A stretch of DNA of 64,000 bases. Source: Isoptericola variabilis 225. GTDB lineage: Bacteria; Actinomycetota; Actinomycetes; Actinomycetales; Cellulomonadaceae. This document shows, piece by piece, positions 28,103-39,906 of this stretch. Position numbers and translations under genes: made by a program. Positions within the stretch are counted from its first letter, which is position 1. Each line of letters begins with the position of its first letter. The notes under the pieces were generated by a model. The model did not search any database. It was not told where the DNA came from and worked only from the letters and a program-made list of their open reading frames with translations. Where the stretch lies: NCBI RefSeq assembly GCF_000215105.1, contig NC_015588.1, positions 2,542,001 to 2,606,000 on the forward strand, read 5' to 3'.

Positions 28103-28769
28103 CGGCCTTGTAGCCCACGCCGCGCACCGTCAGCACCACCTCGGGGTTCTCCGGGTCCTTCTCGATCTTCGAGCGCAGGCGCTGCACGTGGACGTTGACG
28201 AGGCGGGTGTCGGCGCTGTGCCGGTAGCCCCACACCTTCTCGAGGAGGACCTCCCGCGTGAACACCTGCCAGGGCTTGCGCGCGAGCGCGACCAGGAGGT
28301 CGAACTCGAGCGGGGTGAGGCTGATGCGCTCGCCGTCCCGGGTGACGCTGTGGCCGGTGACGTCGATCTCGACGTCGCCGACGCGCAGCCGCTCGGGGCC
28401 CGGCTCGTCGGAGCGGCGCAGGCGCGCGCGGATGCGGGCGACGAGCTCCTTGGGCTTGAACGGCTTGGAGACGTAGTCGTCGGCGCCCGACTCGAGCCCG
28501 AGCACGACGTCGACCGTGTCGCTCTTGGCGGTCAGCATGATGATCGGCACGCCCGACTCCGACCGGATCTCGCGGGCGACCTCGATCCCGTCCTTGCCCG
28601 GCAGCATGAGGTCGAGCAGCACGAGGTCGGGCTGCTGGGCGCGGAACTCCGCGATGGCCGAGTCGCCGTCCGCGCAGAAGACCGGCTCGAACCCCTCCGA
28701 CTTCAGGACGATGCCGATCATCTCGGACAGGGCGGTGTCGTCGTCGACCACAAGAACGCGGGACTTCAT
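28089..28769 (-). CDS. mtrA: Response regulator MtrA
   Basis: 226 residues. The receiver domain has acidic DDD near residue 10, phospho-acceptor Asp53 (LVLLDLMLPG), Thr80 and Lys102. An OmpR-type winged helix follows (LTPLEFDLLVALARKPWQVF ... TRLVNVHVQRLRSKIE). In actinobacteria MtrA is often essential and coordinates cell division, wall metabolism and osmotic response. The ATG at 28769 has no ribosome site, and CATGCT six bases upstream suggests a leaderless transcript for the mtrA-mtrB-lpqB operon. Confidence 0.96.
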   Translation of the reverse strand: MKSRVLVVDDDTALSEMIGIVLKSEGFEPVFCADGDSAIAEFRAQQPDLVLLDLMLPGKDGIEVAREIRSESGVPIIMLTAKSDTVDVVLGLESGADDYVSKPFKPKELVARIRARLRRSDEPGPERLRVGDVEIDVTGHSVTRDGERISLTPLEFDLLVALARKPWQVFTREVLLEKVWGYRHSADTRLVNVHVQRLRSKIEKDPENPEVVLTVRGVGYKAGAPR

Positions 28770-28775
28770 GCCTCT

Positions 28776-28781
28776 AGCATG
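28776..28781 (-). promoter_or_regulatory. Candidate -10 element for mtrA
   Basis: CATGCT on the minus strand, six bases before the mtrA ATG. Confidence 0.4.
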
Positions 28782-28886
28782 CCAGGCTGTGGACCGGGGC
28801 GACCGCAACGGCGCCCCGAGGTACTAGGGTCGTGAACGCACCCCCGAATCCGTCCCGACCACCCAGAACGCTCCCCGGGAGGCCGC

Positions 28887-30077
28887 ATGACCACGCCCGA
28901 CCAGCCGCCGCAGCCGTCCGGCTGGGGCGAAGCGCCGCAGCCCCGGTACGGGCAGGGGCAGTACGGGCAGGGCCAGGGCGGGTACGGCGAGGGGGGCTAC
29001 GGCCAGCCGGCCCCTCCCGGCGGGCAGTACGGTCAGCCGCAGCGCTACGGCCAGGTGCCGCCCGGTCAGCCGACCCCGCCGTACGGTCCGGACCGGTTCG
29101 CCCCGCCCGCGGCCAAGCCCGGGATCGTCCCCCTGCGGCCGCTCTCGCTCGGCGAGGTGTACGACGGCGCGTTCGGCGCGATCCGCCACAATCCGGGCGT
29201 GATGCTCGGCGCGGCGACGCTCGTGCTGCTCCTCGCGACCGTGCTCGGCGTGCTCGTCGGCCAGCTGTGGGCACCGGCGCTGAGCGTCGCGCTCGGCGAC
29301 GTCTTCACCGAGGGCTTCGACGACCCGGGCATGGACCAGTTCAACACCACGTACGCGCAGATCGTCGCCGCGAGCGCGGGCATGGGCGTCACGACCCTGT
29401 TCGCCACCCCCGTGATCGAGGGCATCCTCACGGTCTCGGTGAGCCAGTCGGTCATCGGCCGCAAGCTGTCGGTGAGCGAGACGTGGGGCCGGCTGCGCCC
29501 GCGCGTGTGGGTGCTCATCGGCTGGGCGCTGCTGCGCGGCGTCGTCGGCGGCATCCTGCTGTCCGTCTACCTCGTGCTCGCGGTCCTGCTCGCCGTGGCC
29601 CTCGGGTCGGCGGCCGGCGAGGGCCTCGGCATCCTGCTCGGCTTCGTCCTGGTGGTGGCCGGGCTGCTGCTGTTCGCCTGGGTCTCGGTGCGGCTGCTCC
29701 TCGTGGCGCCCGCGCTCGCGCTCGAGGGCCAGCGGCTGTGGGCGACGGTCGCGCGGTCGTGGCGGCTCACGGCCGGGTCGTTCTGGCGGTTGTTCGGCAT
29801 CTACCTGCTCGCGGCGGTCATCGTCTACATCGCCTCGAGCATCGTCAGCTACCCGTTCTCGGCGATCGGCGGGGTGGTCGCGGTCGGCGGCGGCAGCCTC
29901 GGGCCGGTCCTGCTCACGACGCTCGGGACGGTCGTCGCCACCGCCATGATCACGATCTTCCTGTCCGCGGTCGTCGCACTGCTCTACGTGGACCTGCGCA
30001 TGCGCCGCGAGGGGCTCGACGTCGCGCTCGCGGCGGCGGCCGCCGAGGCGGACCGGTCGCAGCCCGGGACCCGGTGA
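28887..30077 (+). CDS. Multi-pass membrane protein with Gly/Tyr/Gln-rich N-terminus
   Basis: 396 residues. The first 75 residues are low complexity (QYGQGQGGYGEGGYGQPAPP). Then LRPLSLGEVYDGAFGAIRHN opens a domain of about six membrane helices, the glycerophosphoryl-diester-phosphodiesterase membrane-domain type common in actinobacteria. It has no enzymatic motif. It leads the DUF4129/DUF4350/MoxR/DUF58 cluster, and its stop overlaps the next start (GTGA). The ATG follows GGGAGGCCGC. Confidence 0.8.
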   Translation: MTTPDQPPQPSGWGEAPQPRYGQGQYGQGQGGYGEGGYGQPAPPGGQYGQPQRYGQVPPGQPTPPYGPDRFAPPAAKPGIVPLRPLSLGEVYDGAFGAIRHNPGVMLGAATLVLLLATVLGVLVGQLWAPALSVALGDVFTEGFDDPGMDQFNTTYAQIVAASAGMGVTTLFATPVIEGILTVSVSQSVIGRKLSVSETWGRLRPRVWVLIGWALLRGVVGGILLSVYLVLAVLLAVALGSAAGEGLGILLGFVLVVAGLLLFAWVSVRLLLVAPALALEGQRLWATVARSWRLTAGSFWRLFGIYLLAAVIVYIASSIVSYPFSAIGGVVAVGGGSLGPVLLTTLGTVVATAMITIFLSAVVALLYVDLRMRREGLDVALAAAAAEADRSQPGTR

Positions 30078-30760
30078 GGACGGCGCCACCGATGCCCGGC
30101 GTCGTCCTGGACGTGCCGGTGGACCCGGACCGCGAGACCGCCCGCCGCTGGCTGCAGGAGGAGCTCTCGCGCCCCGAGTACTCGACCGAGCCGTCGCTGC
30201 TCGAGCGCCTCGTCGCCTGGCTCACGTCGCTCTTCGAGGACGTGCGCGTGCCCGACGTGCCCGGGTGGCAGCTCGCGCTCGTCACGGTGCTCGTCGTGGC
30301 CGCGGTCGTGCTCGTCGGCTGGTGGGTCGCCGGGCCGGTGCGGCTCGCGCGGCGCGGCGCGCGCGAGTCCGCCGTCGTGCTCGAGGACGACACGCGCACC
30401 GCCGCCGAGCTGCGCGCGGCGGCCGACGCCGCCGCCGCGCGCGGCGACTGGTCCACCGCCGTCCTGGAGCGGTTCCGGGCGGTCGTGCGCGCGCTCGAGG
30501 AGCGCGTCGTGCTCACCGAGCAGCCCGGCCGCACCGCGCGCGAGGCCGCCGACGCCGCGGCGGCACGCCTGCCCGGCGTCGCCGCCGACCTGCACCGGGC
30601 CGCCGCGCTCTTCGACGACGTCCGCTACGGCGAGCTGCCGGCCCGCGCGCAGGACGACGCGTTCCTGCGCACGCTCGACGCCCGCGCCGCGGCCGAGCGG
30701 CCGGCGGGCACCGCCGTCGACGGCGACGCGCCCGCGCACCACCTGGCGGGCGCGCCGTGA
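30074..30760 (+). CDS. DUF4129 domain protein
   Basis: 228 residues. A membrane helix at about 60-85 (LALVTVLVVAAVVLVGWWVA) precedes the cytoplasmic DUF4129 domain (DWSTAVLERFRAVVRALEER ... VLTEQPGRTAREAADAAA, YGELPARAQDDAFLRTLD). The GTG at 30074 overlaps the previous stop, and an ATG at 30092 is also possible. This domain is a standard member of MoxR/DUF58 clusters. Confidence 0.85.
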   Translation: MRTAPPMPGVVLDVPVDPDRETARRWLQEELSRPEYSTEPSLLERLVAWLTSLFEDVRVPDVPGWQLALVTVLVVAAVVLVGWWVAGPVRLARRGARESAVVLEDDTRTAAELRAAADAAAARGDWSTAVLERFRAVVRALEERVVLTEQPGRTAREAADAAAARLPGVAADLHRAAALFDDVRYGELPARAQDDAFLRTLDARAAAERPAGTAVDGDAPAHHLAGAP

Positions 30761-31410
30761 GCGCCGACGTGTACACGACCGCCCCGGCCGGCGGGCCCGG
30801 GGCGCGCGCCCCGCACGACGGCGCCACGCTCGGCGACGGCACGACGCTGCGGTCGCGGGCCGCGCGGCGCTGGCGGTCGGCCCGCTGGACGGTGCTCGTC
30901 CTCGCGTCGCTGCTGCTGGTCGTCGCGGTCCTGGCCGTCTCGCGGCCGCTCACCTCGACGACGCCGTACGCACCCGACAACGCGCGCCCGAACGGGGCCC
31001 GGGCGCTCGCCGAGGTGCTCGCCGACCAGGGCGTCGAGGTCGAGCACGTCACCCGGGTCGCGGACGCCCTGCGCGCCGCGGGGCCCGACACCACGCTGCT
31101 CGTGGTCCCCGCGCCCTTCCTGCTCGACGAGCAGGCGAGCGCGCTCGCGGCCGTCGAGGCCGACGTCGTGCTCGCGGGCGTCGACGGGTACGTCCTCGAG
31201 GCGATGACGGACGGCGCGCTGAGCCGCACGCCCCAGCTCGCGACGCCGGACGCCGCGGTCGCCCCGGGCTGCGACCTGCCGGCGGCCGCCCCCGCCGGGC
31301 CCTCGCGGCTGACGCCGGGCGTGACCGCCGCGGGCGACGCCGACGCGACGCTCTGCTGGCCCGACGGCCCGGGCGCCGCCGCGCTGGCCCAGGTGCGCGC
31401 GGGGGGCGCC
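30757..31410 (+). pseudogene. DUF4350 domain protein, truncated by a deletion into moxR
   Basis: The GTG at 30757 overlaps the DUF4129 stop (GTGA). About 215 residues are recognisable: one membrane helix (WTVLVLASLLLVVAVLAVS), then STTPYAPDNARPNGARALAE and the start of the cargo-like domain up to CWPDGPGAAALAQVRAGG. At about 31405 the sequence switches to the N-terminus of MoxR in another frame. The remaining half of DUF4350 proteins, including a second membrane helix, is absent. The frame itself stays open, out of phase with moxR, to 32406. Confidence 0.68.
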
Positions 31411-31486
31411 TGGTCACGCCGCGCCCGCCGAGCCCCCGCGCCCCTCGCTCGAGCTGCGGACGGCGCTCGCGGGCGTCCGCGGCGAG

Positions 31487-32395
<909 letters not shown>

Positions 32396-32407
32396 GCGGG
32401 CGCTGAG

Positions 32408-33757
32408 GTGGCGCTGACGCGGCGTGCCGTCTGGCTGGCGGCGGCGGGCATCGTGCCGGTCCTGCTCGTGCCGAGCGCGGGCACGGTCGTCGTGTGGGCC
32501 GTGCTCGTGGCGGTGCTGTGCGCGGTCGACGTCGCGCTGGCGGCCTCGCCGCGCGAGGTCGCCGTGCGGCGCGACGTGCCCGCCTCGGTGCGTCTCGGCA
32601 CCCCGACGGCCTCGGCCCTGGTCCTGACGAACCGGTCGGGCCGGCGGCTGCGCGCGCGGGTGCGCGACGCGTGGCCGCCGTCGATGCTCACCGACGCCGC
32701 GACCGGGCTCGCCCGGGCGGTGGCCGCCTCGACGCGGCACGACGTCGACGTCGCGCCCGGCGAGTCGGTGCGCGTGCGCACGCCGCTCCTGCCGACGCGC
32801 CGCGGCGACCGGCGCGCGGGCGACGTCACGGTGCGCTCCTTCGGCCCGCTGCGGCTCGCGGCCCGCCAGGCCTCGCTGCCCGTCCCGGGACGGGTGCGCG
32901 TGCTGCCGGAGTTCGCGTCGCGACGGCACCTGCCGAGCCGCCTCGCGCGGCTGCGCGAGATGGACGGCCGCGCGGCGGTGCAGGTGCGCGGCGAGGGCAC
33001 CGAGTTCGACTCGCTGCGCGAGTACGTCGTGGGCGACGACGTCCGGTCCATCGACTGGCGGGCGACGGCCCGCCGGGGCGACGTCGTCGTGCGCACGTGG
33101 CGGCCCGAGCGCGACCGGCGCGTCGTCGTCGTGCTCGACACCGGCCGCACGTCCGCCGCCCGGATCGACGCGTCCGACGGCGGGGCGTCGGCGGGCGCGA
33201 CACGGCTCGAGGCGAGCATCGAGGCCGCCCTGCTGCTCGCCGCGCTGGCCGACCGCGCGGGCGACCGCGTGCAGGTGCTCGCGTACGACCGCACGCTGCG
33301 CGGGCGCGTCGCCGGCGCGTCGGGGCCGCGGCTGCTGCCCGAGCTCGCGGAGACCCTGGCGACCGTGGAGCCCGCCCTGCTCGAGACCGACTGGCACGGG
33401 CTCGTGGGCCAGGTCCGCTCGCGGGTCTCGCAGCGGGCGCTCGTCGTGCTCCTCACCGCGCTCGACCCGGCGGCGGTCGAGTCGGGCCTGCTCCCCGTCG
33501 TCGACCAGCTCACCGGCACGCACCAGGTCGTGGTCGCGGCCGTGGCGGACGCCGAGGTGGCCGCGCTGCGGGCCGGGCGCGACGACGTCGCGCAGGTCTA
33601 CGACGCCGCGGCCGCCGCGCGCGGCGAGCTCGAGCGCGCGGCCGTGGCCGCAGTCCTGCGCCGACGGGGCGCGGAGGTCGTCGAGGCGCTGCCCGACGAC
33701 CTCGCCCCGCAGCTGGCCGACACCTACCTCGCGCTCAAGGCCGCCGGCCGGCTCTGA
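32408..33757 (+). CDS. DUF58 domain protein
   Basis: 449 residues. Two N-terminal membrane helices (AVWLAAAGIVPVLLVPSAG; VVWAVLVAVLCAVDVALAA) and an Ig-like region lead to the DUF58 signature GEGTEFDSLREYVVGDDVRS, IDWRATARRGDVVVRTWRPE. A VWA-like domain (RRVVVVLDTGRTSA) follows. It is the usual partner of the MoxR ATPase, 12 bases upstream. GTG start at 32408. Confidence 0.9.
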   Translation: MALTRRAVWLAAAGIVPVLLVPSAGTVVVWAVLVAVLCAVDVALAASPREVAVRRDVPASVRLGTPTASALVLTNRSGRRLRARVRDAWPPSMLTDAATGLARAVAASTRHDVDVAPGESVRVRTPLLPTRRGDRRAGDVTVRSFGPLRLAARQASLPVPGRVRVLPEFASRRHLPSRLARLREMDGRAAVQVRGEGTEFDSLREYVVGDDVRSIDWRATARRGDVVVRTWRPERDRRVVVVLDTGRTSAARIDASDGGASAGATRLEASIEAALLLAALADRAGDRVQVLAYDRTLRGRVAGASGPRLLPELAETLATVEPALLETDWHGLVGQVRSRVSQRALVVLLTALDPAAVESGLLPVVDQLTGTHQVVVAAVADAEVAALRAGRDDVAQVYDAAAAARGELERAAVAAVLRRRGAEVVEALPDDLAPQLADTYLALKAAGRL

Positions 33758-33778
33758 GCCCCCGCTGCGGGCAGGGCG

Positions 33779-34768
33779 TCAGCCGGCGGTCGGCAGGACC
33801 TCGCCGGCCTGGTGCCCGGAGAGGTCGCCGGTCTCGCCCGCGGCGACCGCGCGCCGGCCGAGCACGAGCACGTACGCCCAGAACGCCGCGAGCGCCAGCG
33901 CGCCGACGACGATCTTGAGCCACCACGGCAGCCCCGACCCGGTGACGAACCCCTCGACGAGCCCCGAGACCGCGAGCGCGCCCGCGAGCCCGACGGCGAC
34001 CGTGATGAGCGCGCGGCCCTCCTGCGCCAGGGCGACCGACCGCCGGCGCGGACCGGGGTCGACGAGGGTCCAGAAGATCTTCAGCCCGGCGCCGCCGGCG
34101 ACGAAGATCGCCGTCAGCTCGAGCAGGCCGTGCGGGGCGATGAGCTGGAGGAACAGGTCGAGCTCGCCGTGCGCGGCCATCATGCCGCCGATCGCCCCGA
34201 CGTTGACGGCGTTCTGGACCTGGACGAACACGGGCCACAGGCCCGTGATGCCGAACGCCACGCACTGCGCGGCGATCCACGCGTTGTTGGTCCAGACCAT
34301 CGCGGCGAACCCCGCGCCGGGGTCGTAGTACGACTCGAAGGCCTCGTTGACGTACTGCTCCTGGTACGACGGCGGGCCGACCGCCGCGAGCGCCTCGGGG
34401 ACCGTCGCGACGCGCCACCCGACGACGACGGCGATCGTGAGGAACGCGATCGTCACGCCGAGGGTCCACCACCGCACCCGGAACAGGGCGGCGGGCACGG
34501 TCACCACGGCGAAGCGCACGACGTCGGCCCACGCGGGCTCGTGCGCGCCCGCGATGCGCGCCCGGGCGCGGGTGAGCAGATCGGACAGGCGCGTCACGAG
34601 CACCGGGTCGGGCGCGGCGGAGCGCACGGTGGAAAGGTGGGTCGCGACCGTCTGGTAGAGGCGGACCAGCTCGTCGGCCTCCGCGCCGTCGAGCCGCCGG
34701 CGCCGGGTCAGCTCGTGGAGACGGTCCCACTCCGGGCTGTGCACGGTCGTGAAGGCGTCGAGGTCCAC
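33779..34768 (-). CDS. Stage II sporulation protein M family membrane protein
   Basis: 329 residues. A cytoplasmic N-terminal helical region (FTTVHSPEWDRLHELTRRRR) precedes about five membrane helices with the SpoIIM-like NNAWIAAQCVAFGITGLWPV and LIAPHGLLELTAIFVAGGAG. Actinobacteria use this protein outside sporulation, next to RDD and MoxR genes as here. The GTG at 34768 has no ribosome site, and GGCTAT five bases upstream suggests a leaderless message. It is divergent from the RDD gene. Confidence 0.87.
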   Translation of the reverse strand: MDLDAFTTVHSPEWDRLHELTRRRRLDGAEADELVRLYQTVATHLSTVRSAAPDPVLVTRLSDLLTRARARIAGAHEPAWADVVRFAVVTVPAALFRVRWWTLGVTIAFLTIAVVVGWRVATVPEALAAVGPPSYQEQYVNEAFESYYDPGAGFAAMVWTNNAWIAAQCVAFGITGLWPVFVQVQNAVNVGAIGGMMAAHGELDLFLQLIAPHGLLELTAIFVAGGAGLKIFWTLVDPGPRRRSVALAQEGRALITVAVGLAGALAVSGLVEGFVTGSGLPWWLKIVVGALALAAFWAYVLVLGRRAVAAGETGDLSGHQAGEVLPTAG

Positions 34769-34851
34769 GCCCGATAGCCTTCCACACGAGGACGACGGCG
34801 CGCGCCGTCGGTCCCCAAGGCACCCGGCCGCAGCGACCCCAGGGAGAGACC

Positions 34852-35670
34852 GTGCACGACGGCATCCTCATCGGCGAGGGCGTGGTCCTCGACGCCCGCC
34901 CCGCCTCGTTCGCGACGCGGGCGCTCGGGGCGCTGCTCGACGTGGCGGTCACGGTGCTGGGCCTCCTCGTGCTCCTCGTCCTGGCGATGCAGACGCCGCT
35001 CGTGCTCGACATGCAGTGGGGCACGGCGCTGGGGATCGGCGTCATGGTGGTCGCGCTGGTGGTCGTCCCCGTGACGGTCGAGACGCTCAGCCGCGGCCGC
35101 TCGCTCGGCAAGCTCGCGGCGGGCATCCGGGTCGTGCGCGACGACGGCGGCCCGATCCACCTGCGGCACGCGCTCGTGCGCGCGCTCGTCGGGGTCTTCG
35201 AGCTGTGGCTGACGTTCGGTGCCGTCGCGCTCGTCGCGTCGCTCGCGAACACCAAGGGTAAGCGGCTCGGTGACGTGCTCGCGGGCACGTACGCCATCCG
35301 GGTGCGGGGCGGGCGGGGCTGGTCGGTGCCGCTCATGATGCCGCCGCAGCTCGCCGGGTGGGCTCGCACGGCGGACATGCGGCGCCTGCCCGACGGGCTC
35401 GCGCTCGCTGCGCGCCAGCTGCTCGACCGCGCGCCGAAGCTGGCACCCGCGTCGCGGGCGCGGCTCACCGACGAGATGGCCGCGAAGATCGAGGCCTACG
35501 TGGCGCCCGGTCCGCCGTCGGGCACGCCCGCCGAGGCGTTCCTGCACGCGGTGCTCCACGAGCGCCGCGAGCGCGAGCTCGCGCTGGGCCGGCGCGAGCG
35601 CGAGCGCGCGAGCCGGCTCGGGCAGACGCTCCACCGGCTCCCGTACGCGGTGCCGGACCCGCGCTCCTGA
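34852..35670 (+). CDS. RDD-family membrane protein
   Basis: 272 residues. The RDD domain begins ARPASFATRALGALLDVAVT with two long membrane helices, then SRGRSLGKLAAGIRVVRDDG and LGDVLAGTYAIRV. A 100-residue soluble C-terminal tail rich in Arg/Glu (ERRERELALGRRERERASRL) follows. The function is unknown; some RDD proteins are Na+/H+ antiporters. The GTG at 34852 follows AGGGAGAG. Confidence 0.88.
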   Translation: MHDGILIGEGVVLDARPASFATRALGALLDVAVTVLGLLVLLVLAMQTPLVLDMQWGTALGIGVMVVALVVVPVTVETLSRGRSLGKLAAGIRVVRDDGGPIHLRHALVRALVGVFELWLTFGAVALVASLANTKGKRLGDVLAGTYAIRVRGGRGWSVPLMMPPQLAGWARTADMRRLPDGLALAARQLLDRAPKLAPASRARLTDEMAAKIEAYVAPGPPSGTPAEAFLHAVLHERRERELALGRRERERASRLGQTLHRLPYAVPDPRS

Positions 35671-35826
35671 CGGTCGCCGCGGCCGCCGTCGGGTCGACGT
35701 CGCACGTAAACCTTGCGTTTCGACCGTTGCCCTCGGCGCCCGTCCCTGCCAGCGTGTGACCTGCGACACGCGTCGCGGCGCCCGGCGGCCCTGCCGGGCG
35801 CTCTCGTCCCGAGCGGGAGGTCGAAG

Positions 35827-37551
35827 GTGCCCCGAGGATCCGCAGCACGAACAGCAAGGCTCCGGCGAGGCGCGACGGCGCTCGTCGCCGTCCCGGTCGT
35901 CCTGGGAGTGGTGCTGAGCACCGCCCAGGCCGCCCCGGCCGACGGGGAGCCCCCGGGCCTCGCCGTCGCGACCGTCCACGCCGCCACGCCCGAGGCGCAG
36001 CACCGCCTGGCGGCCACGGGGCTCGACGTCATCCACGCCGACGCCGAGCACGCCGAGGTGCTGCTGCACACCCCGCAGGACCGGCTCACGCTGGCGCTGG
36101 GCGACTGGGAGTTCGAGCTGGAGTCGGTCGAGGACGACCTGGACCGCATGGAGGCGGCGCGCGCGCACGAGTCCCGCCTCGAGGCCCGGCTGGCGGAGGA
36201 CCCGTCGGTCGCCTCGACCCTGCCGACCGGCCGCGTGTCGTACCGCGAGATCGACGACGCCGAGGCGGAGATGCGGGCGCTCGCCGCGGAGTTCCCCGAG
36301 CAGGTGAGGCTCTTCGAGCTGCCGCACCCGTCGCTGCTCGGCCGGACCGTGCTCGGCCTGGAGGTCGCCGGCGACGTCGCCACCTCGGCCGGCGAGCCGA
36401 CGTACCTGCTCAGCGGCGTCCACCACGCCCGGGAGTGGCCGACGCTCGAGCTCGTCCTCGAGTTCGTCACCGAGGCCGTGCACGGCTACGGGACCGACGA
36501 GCGCTTCACGGCGATCATGGACTCCAGCCGCATGCTCGTGGTGCCGGTCGTCAACCCCGACGGGTACATGATCTCGCGCGAGCGCATCAACGAGATGAAG
36601 CGCAAGAACTGCCGCGTCCTGCCGGGCGCCACGCCCACGTGGGAGGAGTGCGCGGCGGCCCAGAACGCGAACGCCGGCGTCGACCCGAACCGCAACTACG
36701 GCCCCTTCTGGGGCGGGCCCGGCTCGAGCGTCTCGGGGTCGGCGAGCAACCACCACGGCGCCGCCCCGTACTCGGAGCCCGAGATCGAGAACATGCGCGA
36801 GCTCATGAACTCCCACCAGGTGACGGTGGCGATCAACGCCCACACGCCGGACGAGCGGCTGCTGCGGGCGCCGTCGTCGCCGCTCGAGCCGGAGCCCGTC
36901 GACGCGGACGCGTACCAGGCGCTGGCCGAGGAGCTGGGCGACGCGCTCGGCGGCTGGCCCGCGGGTCCGTGGACGGAGGTGTACTACGTGGCGAGCGGCA
37001 CGGCCGAGGAGCACGGCCTGTACGTCAACGGCACGTTCGGCTTCACGCCCGAGCTCATGCCTGGCTTCGACGGCCTGGACCGCTTCCACCCGCCGTACGA
37101 GTACGTCGACGACCAGTACTGGGGCACCGGCCGCTACGAGGGGTCCAGCGCCCGGGAGGCGTTCCTCCTCGCGTGGGAGAAGGCCGCCGACCCGGCCCTC
37201 CACGGCGTGGTCACCGGCACCGCTCCCCGGGGGATCGAGCTGACGATCAGCAAGGACGTCGAGGTCGAGTCGTCCCCGACGGCCGTCGCCGACGGCGGCA
37301 CGATCGCCACCGCCCACGAGCTGCGGTCCACGCTGCGCGTCCCCGACGACGGCACGTTCACGTGGCACGTCAACCCGTCGGTGCGCCAGAGCCAGGAGTC
37401 GTCCACCCTCCTGGAGGAGACGTGGACGATCTCGTGCACCAACCCGGCCGGGCGGGTGCACCACGAGGTCGAGGTCGTCGTCGGGCGTGGCGAGACGGTC
37501 GACGTCGACATGACCGCATGCCCGGGCGGGCCCAAGCTCGGGCGCGGATGA
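35827..37551 (+). CDS. Secreted M14-family zinc carboxypeptidase
   Basis: 574 residues. A signal peptide (RLRRGATALVAVPVVLGVVL, cleavage after AQA) and a propeptide-like segment precede the M14 domain. Zinc ligands are in HHAREWPTLELV (HxxE) and INAHTPDE. Substrate Arg is in GVDPNRNYGPFWGG, and the general-base Glu is in FGFTPELMPG. A C-terminal beta domain of about 120 residues follows. It removes C-terminal residues from extracellular peptides. GGGAGG lies six bases before the GTG. The leader holds a GC hairpin around 35788-35811. Confidence 0.9.
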   Translation: MPRGSAARTARLRRGATALVAVPVVLGVVLSTAQAAPADGEPPGLAVATVHAATPEAQHRLAATGLDVIHADAEHAEVLLHTPQDRLTLALGDWEFELESVEDDLDRMEAARAHESRLEARLAEDPSVASTLPTGRVSYREIDDAEAEMRALAAEFPEQVRLFELPHPSLLGRTVLGLEVAGDVATSAGEPTYLLSGVHHAREWPTLELVLEFVTEAVHGYGTDERFTAIMDSSRMLVVPVVNPDGYMISRERINEMKRKNCRVLPGATPTWEECAAAQNANAGVDPNRNYGPFWGGPGSSVSGSASNHHGAAPYSEPEIENMRELMNSHQVTVAINAHTPDERLLRAPSSPLEPEPVDADAYQALAEELGDALGGWPAGPWTEVYYVASGTAEEHGLYVNGTFGFTPELMPGFDGLDRFHPPYEYVDDQYWGTGRYEGSSAREAFLLAWEKAADPALHGVVTGTAPRGIELTISKDVEVESSPTAVADGGTIATAHELRSTLRVPDDGTFTWHVNPSVRQSQESSTLLEETWTISCTNPAGRVHHEVEVVVGRGETVDVDMTACPGGPKLGRG

Positions 37552-37574
37552 GTCCGACCGGCGTCGCGCGGCGT

Positions 37575-37580
37575 TAGGGT
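37575..37580 (+). promoter_or_regulatory. -10 element of a leaderless promoter for the lipoprotein gene
   Basis: TAGGGT, six bases before the GTG at 37587. Confidence 0.55.
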
Positions 37581-37586
37581 CGAACG

Positions 37587-38051
37587 GTGCGACACCACCT
37601 CACCCGTACGACCACCTTCGCCACCGCCGCCGCGCTGGCGCTCGCCCTGACGGCGTGCTCGGGCTCCGACGGCCCCTCCGGGGCGCAGAAGTCCCCGGAG
37701 GCGTCCAGCCCGCCCGGGACCGCGACCCTGTGCGAGGCGACCGCCCAGTTCGAGGAGCTCAGCTCGCAGCTCCAGGACTTCGACATCATGCAGCTCGACG
37801 AGGCGCGCACGAGCCTCGAGGAGCTGACCACCACGCTCGAGAACGTCGACCCGCCGGCCGAGGTGGCCGACTCCGTCGAGACCGTCCGCACCCGGCTCGC
37901 CGAGCTCGGCGACGCCGTGGACCGGGCGGTCGAGAATCCCTTGGACGCCGACGCCGTGTCCGAGGCGTCGCAGGCGATCGAGTCCCTGAGCGACCGGACG
38001 TTCACCGACGCGAGGGACGAGATCCAGCAGTACACCGAGGCGAACTGCTGA
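37587..38051 (+). CDS. Small lipoprotein, unknown function
   Basis: 154 residues. The lipobox ALALALTACSGSDG gives lipidation at Cys near residue 24. A Ser/Pro-rich spacer and a helical, acidic domain with heptad-like spacing (ARTSLEELTTTLENVDPPAE) follow. One Cys near residue 49 and one at the C-terminal end (EANC) could form a disulfide. It resembles other actinobacterial surface lipoproteins of unknown role. It is followed by a large palindrome. Confidence 0.8.
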   Translation: MRHHLTRTTTFATAAALALALTACSGSDGPSGAQKSPEASSPPGTATLCEATAQFEELSSQLQDFDIMQLDEARTSLEELTTTLENVDPPAEVADSVETVRTRLAELGDAVDRAVENPLDADAVSEASQAIESLSDRTFTDARDEIQQYTEANC

Positions 38052-38070
38052 CCTCCACCTCCTCGAGAAC

Positions 38071-38114
38071 TTGTCAGGCCCAGGCCCGGGTATACCGGGG
38101 CCTGGGCCTGACAA
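38071..38114. terminator. TTGTCAGG palindrome between convergent lipoprotein and ahcY genes
   Basis: 17-bp perfect arms TTGTCAGGCCCAGGCCC (38071-38087) and complement (38098-38114) around a ten-base centre containing GTATAC. It serves both convergent genes. Its TGTCAG ends resemble the twin palindromes at 24429. Confidence 0.82.
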
Positions 38115-38130
38115 CTCTCAGGAGGGTGCG

Positions 38131-39696
<1,566 letters not shown>

Positions 39697-39754
39697 GGTT
39701 CTCCTCCGGGGTGTCAGGGTCATGTCGGTGCGCTGGGGGCTCCCGTCTGCGCGC

Positions 39755-39786
39755 GGCACGCCTCGGCGTGCCCGTCCTCCAGGGTA
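39755..39786 (-). promoter_or_regulatory. Promoter -10 and leader hairpin of ahcY
   Basis: TACCCT on the minus strand (39781-39786) is a plausible -10, giving a leader of about 80 bases. A hairpin with 8-bp arms GGCACGCC/GGCGTGCC (39755-39772) lies just inside the transcript. I did not find the SAH-riboswitch consensus. Confidence 0.4.
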
Positions 39787-39892
39787 TCGGGCCCGCGGCC
39801 CGGCGACAGGGCGTGCGAGCAGACCGCGGTTTCTGTAGCCTCGAACAACGTTCATCGGCGAGCCCGGCTGGCGTCGTTATCAAATCGTGACC

Positions 39893-39898
39893 TAGGGT
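39893..39898 (+). promoter_or_regulatory. -10 element for the acyltransferase gene
   Basis: TAGGGT, five bases before GTG 39904 and eight before ATG 39907. Confidence 0.5.
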
Positions 39899-39906
39899 CG
39901 AGGGTG

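Noticed and set aside
39697..39850. SAH riboswitch in the ahcY leader
   Set aside because: The leader has a hairpin but not the conserved SAH-aptamer core sequence. No support beyond gene identity.
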